Shown piece after piece: positions 33,773 to 41,855 of a DNA stretch of 64,000 nt. Positions within the stretch are counted from its first letter, which is position 1; every line of letters begins with the position of its first letter. The notes under the pieces are model-generated. The model saw only the letters and a list, made by a program, of their open reading frames with translations, made no database searches and had not been told where the DNA came from. This DNA is from Shimia sp. R9_2 (GTDB taxonomy: Bacteria > Pseudomonadota > Alphaproteobacteria > Rhodobacterales > Rhodobacteraceae): NCBI RefSeq assembly GCF_017743735.1, contig NZ_JAGHRO010000002.1, positions 1-64,000 on the forward strand. Direction: 5' to 3'. A program made the translations under genes and the position numbers.

Positions 33773-35392
33773 TTAGCCTTGATAAGAGGTTAAGGCCACC
33801 CCTTCATTTGCCATGGCTTCCCAGATCTTTGCGTCACGACCATAGACGTCGCGGCGATACTGCACCGGACCTTTGGCCTCGGTGTAGGCCGTGCGGTAAA
33901 TGATGTGCACCGGGATGTTCTGCTCCAGATTCACATGGGTTTCCCGCCCGGTTTTTAAACGCGACTGAAAGAAGCCTTTGGGGTTGTCTTCCTGTTTGGA
34001 CAGAAGCTCATAGGCAAATTCAAACGGCTGCTGCAGTCGGATACAGCCATGGCTGTAAGCACGCACCTCGCGCTTGAAGAGCGCCTTTTGAGGCGTGTCA
34101 TGCAGATAGATATTGTGCCGGTTCGGGAACATGAATTTGACCAAACCCAGCGCATTGCGGTTGCCGGGTGCCTGCTTCATGTCAAACGGGAAATTCCGGG
34201 TTGTGAACTGAGAGAAGTCAACCGCACTGCGATCAACCGTTTGACCGCGACCATTCACCAAACGCAGATAGCTCACAGCGTTTGGGTTCTGCTTCAGCAG
34301 AGGCAGGTATTCCTTGGTGGCAATAGAGCGTGGCACATTCCATGTTGGATTGATGACCATATGCTCCATGGTGTCGGAGAATTCAGGACTGCGGCGATCA
34401 CTCTGGTTTTTGCCAACCACTGAGCGCGTGCGGAACGTCAGCTTGCCGTCATCGATGATTTTTGCGGAAAAATCGGTCAGGTTGACGAGAATTTCGCGCC
34501 CTTCGGTTTCACGATCTAGCCAGCGCTCCCGCTCCATGGCGACCATGATGGACTTCAGGCGGGTCTCGGCAGATACGTTGATCTCGCTGATCGTGCCTTT
34601 GCCCGCGACGCCATCGATTTCCAGCCCATGGGCTGTCTGGAATGCGCGCACGGCGTTCTCAACGTCGCTGTCATAAGACGCGGTGGCGGAGCGTTCCATA
34701 AAGCCCATCCGCATCAGGCGGTCGCGCAGCGCAATAACCGAACGGCCTTTGTCGCCTGGTTCCAGCTTGGCAACAGGCACGCTCTCGCCCCATCCGCCCT
34801 CGGAAACCAAACGCTGAAGGCGCAGTTTCTCTTTCATCAAGCGGGTATATTCCGGCGTTTGCGGCGCAAGCCCGCGCAGAAAGCCCTTCGCATCATCCGC
34901 CGCAATAAAGCTCTGCAAAAGCTCGGTGCGATCACGCCGCGCAATCTCTCGCACGATTTCTTCGTCAATACGGGATGGCACCAGCATGCCAGACGTCAGA
35001 TCACGCGCATATCTCAAGTAAGCCTTGCTGAGCGCCACCTCCACAAGTCCCAGATCCCGGGCACTTCGCGCACTGGCCATTTGGGCAACCAAACGATCCA
35101 CATCATAACGCGCCGACGGCAGTGCATGATCCTCAACACGGGACAGTGCGTTGATCAGTGCCTTACGCCGCTTAACAAAGATCTCCCCCTGCCCGGTCCA
35201 GATCGGATCAAAATCCGCGCCGCGGTAATAGGCTGCAATCGCATCGTCGCGCGCCGCCGTTTCTGCAACCGCCTGCTTAAAGGCTGGGAAGGCCTGCGCC
35301 TCAGTGGTCAGCAGTGAAACAGCGAGGACAGCCGCGGTGACAGAGCTGAAAACACAGCGCTTAAAGCGGGACGCGCGCGAGGGTTGCAACAT
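33773..35392 (-). CDS. L,D-transpeptidase, YcbB-like
   Basis: This 539-residue exported enzyme forms 3-3 peptidoglycan cross-links or attaches proteins to murein. A signal peptide (about 1-34, TTEAQA-F) is followed by a long N-terminal scaffold domain. A peptidoglycan-binding domain comes next (about 210-275, AVRAFQTAHGLEIDGVAGKGT), then the YkuD catalytic domain (about 290-480). The active site is YSHGCIRLQQPFEFA, with catalytic Cys and upstream His. GGAAG precedes the ATG. It lies 32 bases upstream of lpxD on the same strand and may share its transcript. Confidence 0.94.
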   Translation of the reverse strand: MLQPSRASRFKRCVFSSVTAAVLAVSLLTTEAQAFPAFKQAVAETAARDDAIAAYYRGADFDPIWTGQGEIFVKRRKALINALSRVEDHALPSARYDVDRLVAQMASARSARDLGLVEVALSKAYLRYARDLTSGMLVPSRIDEEIVREIARRDRTELLQSFIAADDAKGFLRGLAPQTPEYTRLMKEKLRLQRLVSEGGWGESVPVAKLEPGDKGRSVIALRDRLMRMGFMERSATASYDSDVENAVRAFQTAHGLEIDGVAGKGTISEINVSAETRLKSIMVAMERERWLDRETEGREILVNLTDFSAKIIDDGKLTFRTRSVVGKNQSDRRSPEFSDTMEHMVINPTWNVPRSIATKEYLPLLKQNPNAVSYLRLVNGRGQTVDRSAVDFSQFTTRNFPFDMKQAPGNRNALGLVKFMFPNRHNIYLHDTPQKALFKREVRAYSHGCIRLQQPFEFAYELLSKQEDNPKGFFQSRLKTGRETHVNLEQNIPVHIIYRTAYTEAKGPVQYRRDVYGRDAKIWEAMANEGVALTSYQG

Positions 35393-35721
35393 AAGAAACT
35401 TCCAATAGTCGGGATCAATTCAGACTTCGATTTTCTCCGTATCGGCAACGCTGTCCAATCACAAGTTCGCCAAAGGGGGGAATGCGGTGCAATTTGTTGC
35501 ACCGGTGCAGCGGAGCCACAAATCCGGCGGCGGAAACCTTTTGTTCAGGAATTAAGCAAAATTCTGCCTAAAACCCATGCTCCGCCCGTCAACGCCAAAA
35601 AGAAACCTTGGTGTAGAAATCCTTGTGTGCCATAAAAAACCGTACATCTGAGGGGATGGATGACAACAACGGCCGCGTAACATCGCGGTGGCAGGTAAGC
35701 GACGGGACAGGCGCTGAAACT
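35393..35721. other. Divergent control region, L,D-transpeptidase / DUF882
   Basis: This stretch of about 330 bases has no gene and separates two divergent cell-wall genes. It contains the palindrome at 35486-35503. If the DUF882 gene starts at 35656 instead of 35722, the region is 66 bases shorter. Confidence 0.6.
35486..35503. promoter_or_regulatory. Palindrome GGTGCAA-TTTG-TTGCACC
   Basis: A perfect 7-bp inverted repeat with a 4-base spacer lies in the divergent region of two peptidoglycan genes, about 95 bases from the transpeptidase start. It is a good candidate for a dimeric repressor site or an RNA hairpin. The same TTGCAC/GTGCAA half-sites recur upstream of yqaA. Confidence 0.5.
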
Positions 35722-36297
35722 ATGAACGAACCGAACGACGGCTCTTTGAGCATGACGCGGCGCGGCTTGCTGGGCGCGTTTGCAGCAACAGCATTGACTG
35801 CGGCTCCGACATATTCCAAAGCAGCGGGCTTTTTGCGCGGTGGTGGCGATATTCGCCGCATTCGCATGTATTCGGGCCGCACCGGTGAGCGCATCGACAC
35901 CATTTACTGGGTTGAAGGCGAGTACATCAAAGACGCGGTCAGCGAAGTCAACGCCTTCATGCGTGACTGGCGCACCAATGACGTTATCAACATGGACATC
36001 CGCACCATCGACATTATGGCCGCAGCCCACAATCTGATGGACGCCGGCGAGCCTTACATGCTGCTGTCCGGCTACCGCAGCCCCAAGACAAACGCGATGC
36101 TGCGCTCCCGCTCCCGCGGCGTGGCGAAGAACTCATTGCACATGAAAGGCCAAGCAGCAGACTTGCGCCTCTCTTCCCGCTCAGTGACGCAAATGGCCCG
36201 CGCAGCAGCCGCTTGCCGCGCCGGTGGTGTTGGCCGCTACTCCGGTTCCAACTTTGTGCATATGGATTGCGGACCCGTCCGCACTTGGGGCCGCTGA
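35722..36297 (+). CDS. DUF882 / YcbK-type murein peptidase-like protein, Tat signal
   Basis: The product is a predicted exported peptidase of the M15A/DUF882 family, related to YcbK/MepK endopeptidases. A twin-arginine signal MTRRGLLGAFAAT lies near the N-terminus. The catalytic domain shows LLSGYRSPKTNAML, the metal-binding SLHMKGQAADLRL (HxxxxxxD) and FVHMDCGPVRTW with the second metal His. Candidate starts are 35656, 35722 and 35752. 35722 was chosen because it leaves a normal-length Tat leader, but the ribosome-binding site is weak. Divergence from the L,D-transpeptidase suggests joint action on 3-3 cross-links. Confidence 0.85.
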   Translation: MNEPNDGSLSMTRRGLLGAFAATALTAAPTYSKAAGFLRGGGDIRRIRMYSGRTGERIDTIYWVEGEYIKDAVSEVNAFMRDWRTNDVINMDIRTIDIMAAAHNLMDAGEPYMLLSGYRSPKTNAMLRSRSRGVAKNSLHMKGQAADLRLSSRSVTQMARAAAACRAGGVGRYSGSNFVHMDCGPVRTWGR

Positions 36298-36331
36298 TCC
36301 CCGAACATGTCCCAATCCCTCAAAAAGAAAA

Positions 36332-36357
36332 AGGCGCCACTCAGGCGCCTATTTTTT
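36332..36357 (+). terminator. Rho-independent terminator after DUF882 gene
   Basis: AGGCGCC-ACTCA-GGCGCCT is followed by A and seven T, about 35 bases after the stop codon. Confidence 0.85.
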
Positions 36358-36380
36358 TGCCAAGACCACGCCCCGCGCCC

Positions 36381-36824
36381 TTAGCCCTCGTATCGCCAGG
36401 CCCCTCTGCGCTCTGACAGCTCCGCTTCCCCTGGTAGCAGCGTTCCCAATTTCACCATTCCTGCCGTGACTGCGGGATCAGCGCCCTGAGTTTCAGCGTC
36501 AGCCTCCGGCGCAGCTTCCGCCATTAAAGATTCAGTCTCGGGTTCGTCTTCCTGAGTGTCTTGTACTGGGGCAACCTCCGGCTCAGCCACGGGCGCCGCC
36601 GGCTCCGGCGCGGTCGCCACAACAGGCTCCGGTGCTGCTGGCATTTCAGGCGCTTCAGCAGCGCTCGCAGACTTACCCATCATGGTCATGCCAAAAAATG
36701 CCGCGCCTGCAAGGATGGCCGAGACAACAAATCCCCAGCCCAGCCCGGCAAGACTGACAAGGAACACAAGGGCAGCAACAACAAGGGCTGCTGTGGATTT
36801 TCGATTGCTGGTTGACTGTGACAT
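36381..36824 (-). CDS. Small membrane protein with acidic Pro/Ala/Glu-rich region
   Basis: This protein of 147 residues was not recognised as a named family. Two hydrophobic segments (about 14-30 and 33-48) follow a Ser/Thr-rich polar start. After them comes a low-complexity stretch rich in Pro, Ala and Glu, then a more ordered end, KLGTLLPGEAELSERRGAWRYEG in part. The ATG at 36824 has GGGGAGGAG upstream; the frame to 36839 is not needed. The tail is likely cytoplasmic or periplasmic and disordered. It is a single gene between a terminator and tRNA-Leu. Confidence 0.7.
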   Translation of the reverse strand: MSQSTSNRKSTAALVVAALVFLVSLAGLGWGFVVSAILAGAAFFGMTMMGKSASAAEAPEMPAAPEPVVATAPEPAAPVAEPEVAPVQDTQEDEPETESLMAEAAPEADAETQGADPAVTAGMVKLGTLLPGEAELSERRGAWRYEG

Positions 36825-37009
36825 ATCTCTCCTCCCCAAGAGTGAGAGAAACTATAGGCCCGAGGAGCTCATGCACCTAGAGATATGTCCCAAAGCCCTC
36901 ATAGGCCTTTGGTCGTATCAGGGTTCAACTCAAAGCGGATTTTACGCGAAATTGCGTGCAACGGGCAAGCTCACCGACATTAACTATAGGACATAAACTA
37001 TTGATTTTG

Positions 37010-37095
37010 TGGTGCCCAAGGAGAGACTCGAACTCTCACGCCCGTGAAGGCGGGGGATTTTGAATCCCCTGCGTCTACCATTCCGCCACTTGGGC
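37010..37095 (-). tRNA. tRNA-Leu (anticodon CAA)
   Basis: Read on the minus strand, GCCCAAG pairs with CTTGGGC, followed by A73 and an encoded CCA (TGG at 37010-37012). The anticodon loop is TTCAAAA with anticodon CAA. A long variable arm (GCCTTCACGGGC) and T-arm GAGAGTTCGAGTCTCTC confirm the class. Length is 86 nt. Flanks 36825-37009 and 37096-37210 show nothing else firm. Confidence 0.97.
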
Positions 37096-37210
37096 CACGC
37101 TCTTCATTTAGACAAGCTTCTCAGGAAGGTCCAGCCACAAAACTCAACTTTCTGACAGAGATATAACAGCGGCAGATTCGGCCTCACCGCACTCATTCGT
37201 TGATTATTTG

Positions 37211-37253
37211 CTTGCACTTCAATCCCGATGCCCTACGCAAGTGTAAGGTGCAA
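37211..37253. promoter_or_regulatory. Inverted repeats upstream of yqaA-dsbB
   Basis: CTTGCACTT (37211-37219) and AAGTGTAAG (37239-37247) form an 8/9 inverted repeat with a 19-base spacer. TTGCAC (37212) also mirrors GTGCAA (37248-37253). TTGCAC could serve as a -35 box. The site lies 24 bases upstream of the start codon. Confidence 0.35.
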
Positions 37254-37276
37254 ACTAGGGCTCAAGAGACCGAAAT

Positions 37277-37855
37277 ATGCTTCAACGCCTCTACAGCTGG
37301 ACCATGAGTCTGGCAGATCATCCCCGCGCGCTCTGGGCGCTCGCGATTGTCAGCTTCATCGAAAGCTCCATCTTCCCAATTCCACCCGACGTGCTGATGA
37401 TCCCGATGATTCTGGCAGCTCCGTCCCGGGCATGGCTGATCGCACTGGTTGCGCTGGTTTCTTCTGTGTTGGGCGGTATCTTCGGCTATGCCATTGGCTA
37501 CTTTGCATATGAGCAGATTGGCGAGCCGATCTTGATGTCTCTTGGCAAAGCGGACGCTGTGGCAGAGTTCTCAACGCGATTTAACGATTTCGGGTTCTGG
37601 GCGGTGCTTGGTGCGGGCATCACGCCCTTCCCTTACAAGGTCATCACTATTATGTCGGGGTTTACCGGCATGCCTATGGGCACCTTTATCGCAACGTCGA
37701 TCTTGGCACGTGGCATCCGCTTCTTCCTGGTTGCAGGTCTGTTGCGCAGATTTGGTGAACCGATCCGCGACTTCATCGAGAACCGCCTTGGCCTTGTAAC
37801 CACCGTCTTTCTTGTGCTGCTTTTTGGCGGCTTCTTGGTGGTGAGATACCTTTAA
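37277..37855 (+). CDS. YqaA/DedA-family membrane protein
   Basis: This 192-residue inner-membrane protein of the VTT/DedA superfamily (YqaA branch) has about five hydrophobic segments. FIESSIFPIPPDVLMIPMI and GAGITPFPYKVITIMSGF are the two re-entrant family motifs. Relatives act in lipid flipping and membrane homeostasis. It is two bases upstream of dsbB and evidently co-transcribed with it. The pairing suggests a shared envelope role, but the substrate is not known. Confidence 0.9.
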   Translation: MLQRLYSWTMSLADHPRALWALAIVSFIESSIFPIPPDVLMIPMILAAPSRAWLIALVALVSSVLGGIFGYAIGYFAYEQIGEPILMSLGKADAVAEFSTRFNDFGFWAVLGAGITPFPYKVITIMSGFTGMPMGTFIATSILARGIRFFLVAGLLRRFGEPIRDFIENRLGLVTTVFLVLLFGGFLVVRYL

Positions 37856-37857
37856 TA

Positions 37858-38319
37858 ATGACGCAAAAACATGTCTTTCTGCTGCTGACCGGATTTTCGG
37901 TCAGCATGGTCCTTGGGGCTTGGACTTTTGAATTCATTGGCGGGCTTGCGCCCTGCAAGCTCTGCTACTACCAGCGCTACCCGCATTGGGTGGCGGCAGG
38001 CGCCGGAGCTTTGGCTGCACTGTCAGGCATGACACTCCTGGCCTATGTGGCCGCCATGGGCGCGGCGACGTCCGGCCTGATCGGCCTGTTTCACTCCGGT
38101 GTGGAACGCGGATGGTGGGAAGGCCCCTCAACCTGCACCAGCGGTGACATCACAGGCATGAGCGCCGACGATCTTTTTAATCAGATTATGTCCGCACCTT
38201 TGGTGCGTTGTGACGAAATCCCATGGCAGATGTTTGGTCTGTCGATGGCCAACTACAACGCCCTCCTGTCCCTTGGCGCCGCCCTGATCTGGCTTTGGGC
38301 GATCAAGCGTACAGCCTGA
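37858..38319 (+). CDS. dsbB: Disulfide bond formation protein B
   Basis: This 153-residue membrane oxidoreductase passes electrons from DsbA to quinone. It has four helices and the redox motif PCKLCYYQRYPHW (CxxC at about 32-35) in the first periplasmic loop. The second cysteine pair is CTSGD ... PLVRC in the second loop. Length is close to E. coli DsbB (176) and typical for alphaproteobacteria. It follows yqaA by two bases. dsbA is not in the window. Confidence 0.93.
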   Translation: MTQKHVFLLLTGFSVSMVLGAWTFEFIGGLAPCKLCYYQRYPHWVAAGAGALAALSGMTLLAYVAAMGAATSGLIGLFHSGVERGWWEGPSTCTSGDITGMSADDLFNQIMSAPLVRCDEIPWQMFGLSMANYNALLSLGAALIWLWAIKRTA

Positions 38320-38337
38320 ACTGACTGTATCCAATCT

Positions 38338-38763
38338 TCACCCGGCCTTCCGGGTGGAGAGCAGCAGGCTGGTCTCGCTGGTGGCCACCCCATCCAGACG
38401 CCGTATCTGGGCCAGCACGTCATCAAGCTCCGCCAAAGTCTCGGTTCCCAATTCCACAATCAGATCCCAACGGCCATTGGTGCTGTGAATGGCGCGTACC
38501 GGCGTAAATCCGGTGAGGTGGCGCACAATTCGATCTGTCCCCCTGCCCTCGATCCCGATAGACATAAGCCCGCGCACCGGATCGCTTTTCATGTCGTCCT
38601 GCAAGACCACAGTAAAGCCGACGATGTCCCCGCGCTGACGCAGGCGCTCGATCCGGCCTCGTACCGTTGTACGCGAGACGCCAAGCGTGATCGCGAGATC
38701 GGACAAAGAGGCGCGCGCATCGTTGCGCAATGCCGAAATCAGCTTTCGATCCACATCATCCAT
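38338..38763 (-). CDS. Lrp/AsnC-family transcriptional regulator
   Basis: This 141-residue regulator has an N-terminal winged helix-turn-helix (ARASLSDLAITLGVSRTTVRGRIERL, about 17-42) and a C-terminal RAM ligand-binding domain. The ATG at 38763 gives the usual family length; a much longer open frame runs upstream through the arginase gene and is spurious. It is divergent from arginase and ornithine cyclodeaminase across 105 bases. It is therefore the probable arginine- or ornithine-responsive activator of those genes (inference). Confidence 0.93.
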   Translation of the reverse strand: MDDVDRKLISALRNDARASLSDLAITLGVSRTTVRGRIERLRQRGDIVGFTVVLQDDMKSDPVRGLMSIGIEGRGTDRIVRHLTGFTPVRAIHSTNGRWDLIVELGTETLAELDDVLAQIRRLDGVATSETSLLLSTRKAG

Positions 38764-38868
38764 TTCGACAGCTCCACATTCCAATCTGAACAATCTCTTC
38801 GCGTTATGTGCAAATTGCTGGGTGTAAATCAATTCATTTCGGAAACATCTTCCGAGAAATAGCGTCAA

Positions 38869-39807
38869 ATGGATGAGCAAATGACACAAAAGACCTGTTT
38901 GTTGGTCGGCGCGCCGGTGGATAGCGGCAAACGCCGTCGTGGATGTCTGATGGGGCCGGATGCCTTTCGCACGGCTGGCCTGCGTGAAAGCCTTGAGGAT
39001 CTTGGCCATGCGGTCGAAGACCTTGGCAATCTCGCGCCTCGCGCCTTTTCTGATGAAATGACAGAAGGCGCACCCTATGCGCTCAATGAAACCATTGCCT
39101 GGACCGAGCGCCTCACCGCTGCAGCAGAGGAGGCCTGCGCGCGTGGCTTCCCCATCTTCTTGGGTGGAGATCATAGCCTTTCCGCTGGCACGGTAGCCGG
39201 TGTCGCCAATCACGCCGCCAAAGAAGACCGGCCGCTGTTCGTGCTGTGGCTCGATGCACACACCGATTTTCACACGCCTCAAAGCAGTGACAGCGGCAAT
39301 CTTCACGGCACGCCCGTGGCCTACTTCGCCGGGCGTGACGGGTTTGAAGGCTTTCCAGCAGTGCAAAATCCCCTGCCCGAAGAAAACATCTGCATGATCG
39401 GCCTGCGTTCGGTGGATGCTGCAGAGCGCGAGACGCTGCAAGCCACACAAATCCGCCGCCACGACATGCGCGACATCGACGAAAACGGCATTGCCCGACC
39501 ACTGGCAGCCTTTCTTGAGCATGTGTCCCAAAACAATGGCCTGCTGCATGTGTCGCTCGACGTGGACTTTCTGGACCCATCCGTAGCCCCAGCCGTGGGC
39601 ACGACCGTACCGGGGGGTGCCACTGTGCGCGAGGCCCATCTGGTCATGGAGATGCTGCATGACAGCGGGCTGCTGAGCTCGCTGGATCTGGTCGAATTGA
39701 ATCCCTTCCTGGATGAACGCGGACGCACCGCCAAGCTGATGGTCGATCTTGCGGCCTCGGCGCTCGGTCGGCGGGTCTTTGATCGCCCAACCCGAAGCTT
39801 CTCCTAA
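38869..39807 (+). CDS. rocF: Arginase
   Basis: The enzyme hydrolyses L-arginine to ornithine and urea with a binuclear manganese centre. The 312-residue protein has all metal motifs: FLGGDHSLSAGT, LDAHTDFHTP and SLDVDFLDPSVAP. The substrate-binding stretch GNLHGTPVAY is also present. Starts at 38869 or 38881 are possible; neither has a strong ribosome-binding site. It is followed after 49 bases by ornithine cyclodeaminase. Agmatinase and formimidoylglutamase were considered, but the neighbour gene favours arginase. Confidence 0.94.
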   Translation: MDEQMTQKTCLLVGAPVDSGKRRRGCLMGPDAFRTAGLRESLEDLGHAVEDLGNLAPRAFSDEMTEGAPYALNETIAWTERLTAAAEEACARGFPIFLGGDHSLSAGTVAGVANHAAKEDRPLFVLWLDAHTDFHTPQSSDSGNLHGTPVAYFAGRDGFEGFPAVQNPLPEENICMIGLRSVDAAERETLQATQIRRHDMRDIDENGIARPLAAFLEHVSQNNGLLHVSLDVDFLDPSVAPAVGTTVPGGATVREAHLVMEMLHDSGLLSSLDLVELNPFLDERGRTAKLMVDLAASALGRRVFDRPTRSFS

Positions 39808-39856
39808 CTTTCGCGGTCCGGTCCGCCCCTCTTCTCTCTGACGGAGCCACACTCAT

Positions 39857-40903
39857 ATGTCCCAACCTTCTGAAAAAGCCCTCGTCCCCTTTGTCTCCGT
39901 CGACAATATGATGCGGCTTGTGCATCACATCGGCGTCGAGCAGGTGCTGATCGACCTCACACGCTATGTCGAAGAAGATTTTCGCCGCTGGGAGCAGTTT
40001 GACAAAACACCCCGCGTGGCAAGCCATTCTGACGTCGGCGTTATTGAACTCATGCCGACGTCTGACGGCGAGGCCTACGGCTTTAAATATGTCAACGGCC
40101 ACCCCAAGAACACCGCCGAAGGGCTGCAAACCGTGACCGCTTTTGGTCTGCTCGCAGATGTCTACACCGGCTATCCGGTTCTGCTGACGGAAATGACCAT
40201 TCTGACAGCCCTGCGCACCGCAGCCACCTCAGCAATGGCCGCTAAGTATCTGGCACCAAAAGACACTGACACAATGGCAATGATCGGAAACGGCGCACAG
40301 TCCGAGTTCCAGTCGCTCGCTATGAAGGCCATTATGGGTGTAAAAACTGTGCGCCTTTATGACAAAGATCCGGCGGCAACGGCAAAATGCGCCGCCAATC
40401 TTGCAGGCAGCGGATTGACCGTTGTCAGCTGCTCTTCGCCGGAAGAAGCGATCGAAGGCGCGCATATCCTGACCACCTGCACCGCAGACAAACAATACGC
40501 CACAATCCTGAGCGACAACATGGTTGGCGCCGGGGTGCACATCAACGCGATTGGCGGAGACTGCCCCGGCAAGACGGAACTGGCCAAAGGCATTCTGGAG
40601 CGTTCCGACGTGTTTGTGGAATTCCCACCTCAGACCCGCATCGAAGGCGAAATCCAGCAGATGCCGGAGGACTTTGCCGTCACCGAGCTCTGGCAGGTGA
40701 TCACAGGCGCAAAACAGGGCCGCCGCGATGCGCGCCAGACCACTCTGTTTGACAGTGTAGGCTTTGCAATCGAGGATTTCTCGGCGCTGCGCTATATCCG
40801 CGACAAGGTGGCGGAGACCTCATTCCACGAAGATCTGGACATGCTTGCAGACCCGGATGATCCGCGTGATCTGTTTGGCATGCTGCAACGCGCCAAGGTC
40901 TGA
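39857..40903 (+). CDS. Ornithine cyclodeaminase
   Basis: The enzyme converts ornithine to proline with release of ammonia, using bound NAD+. The 348-residue protein of the mu-crystallin family has the Rossmann motif AMIGNGAQSEFQ at about 135-146, the substrate-binding GYPVLLTEMTILTALRTAATSA, and INAIGGDCPGKTEL. The GDCPGKTE form is that of true ornithine cyclodeaminases. It is the second gene of the arginine-to-proline operon after arginase. Confidence 0.95.
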   Translation: MSQPSEKALVPFVSVDNMMRLVHHIGVEQVLIDLTRYVEEDFRRWEQFDKTPRVASHSDVGVIELMPTSDGEAYGFKYVNGHPKNTAEGLQTVTAFGLLADVYTGYPVLLTEMTILTALRTAATSAMAAKYLAPKDTDTMAMIGNGAQSEFQSLAMKAIMGVKTVRLYDKDPAATAKCAANLAGSGLTVVSCSSPEEAIEGAHILTTCTADKQYATILSDNMVGAGVHINAIGGDCPGKTELAKGILERSDVFVEFPPQTRIEGEIQQMPEDFAVTELWQVITGAKQGRRDARQTTLFDSVGFAIEDFSALRYIRDKVAETSFHEDLDMLADPDDPRDLFGMLQRAKV

Positions 40904-40938
40904 GCCCAGCCCTGCCAACGAAATCCGGCTGCGGCGCG

Positions 40939-41679
40939 CTAAAGAATATCTTCGCGCCGCATCACAAAGGTGTGGATTGAGAAAATCACCGCATCACTCT
41001 CAGGCAGACGCAGGATGCTCTGACGTTCCGAGCGCAGATACGCCCCTGCTTTTGCCGGCACCGGATCGCGCGGCGCGCTTTCTGAGCGTGGCGTAAACAG
41101 CGTGGGATCATCATACCACAGCGCATTCTTGCGCCACAGCGGACGACCTGCGCGCACGCCATCAAACAAACGCTGCACACGTTTCGCGATGTTGGCGTCA
41201 TATTCCCCCACCGGAATATGGATATCGATCAGCGGCTTCTGAAACTTCTCCGCCAATGTCCAGCTCGCAGGGAAACAAAGCACCGCACCGGTGAGCACAT
41301 GCTCCTCCCCCTGTTTTTGCAGCAGACAGATGTCCTCCTGAATGATCTGACCCAGGCTCATCAGAGGCTGGTTCCAGTCCAACGCCACCTCGCGCCCATC
41401 CGGACAAACAACCACTTTTTCAGAAACACCAAAGTCCTCGCGCTGCGATAGGCGATCCAGCACAGCGCGCAAAGCCTCCTGCGCCGCGGGCAAAGCTTCA
41501 GGCGCAAGGCAAGCCACCTCATCCGGGCGTTGTTTCAAAAGTGCGCAGCGCAACGCCATCTGCGCCCCATAAGCGTCATCAAATATCAGCCAGTCCGCAG
41601 GCTCAAGCGGCGCAATACCCGGCAGAGGCTTCTGCGCCAGCGCGTCATAAGGAATCTGTTTCTGTAGAATAGGTTGCAT
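40939..41679 (-). CDS. DUF3445 / heme-dependent oxidative N-demethylase-like protein
   Basis: This 246-residue cytoplasmic protein of the DUF3445 (HODM) family has the characteristic LPGIAPLEPADWLIFDDAY near the N-terminus, QEDICLL, LCFPASWTLAEKF..P in the centre, the IH.PV segment, and RSERQSILRLPES near the end. Characterised relatives are heme subunits that act in oxidative N-demethylation of dimethylamine. The usual reductase partner genes are not adjacent. The substrate is therefore open. It is convergent with ornithine cyclodeaminase. Confidence 0.85.
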   Translation of the reverse strand: MQPILQKQIPYDALAQKPLPGIAPLEPADWLIFDDAYGAQMALRCALLKQRPDEVACLAPEALPAAQEALRAVLDRLSQREDFGVSEKVVVCPDGREVALDWNQPLMSLGQIIQEDICLLQKQGEEHVLTGAVLCFPASWTLAEKFQKPLIDIHIPVGEYDANIAKRVQRLFDGVRAGRPLWRKNALWYDDPTLFTPRSESAPRDPVPAKAGAYLRSERQSILRLPESDAVIFSIHTFVMRREDIL

Positions 41680-41855
41680 GGCGTCTTGCTATCCAATCAC
41701 AGGCTCGGAAGCACGCTCAAAATCACCATCAGTCGGCTGGGCACCAAAATTGTTCGCTCGCACAAAGTCACCTTCCTGTGACCAAACGAAATCTTCCTTT
41801 TATAGGCGGCTTTGCGCCCACACATTGAGTGGCAACTGCTCTCTGGAGATACCAC

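Noticed and set aside
38764-39852. Long minus-strand open frame joined to the AsnC regulator
   Set aside because: It runs antisense to arginase. The regulator has a normal start at 38763 and the extra part shows no domain.
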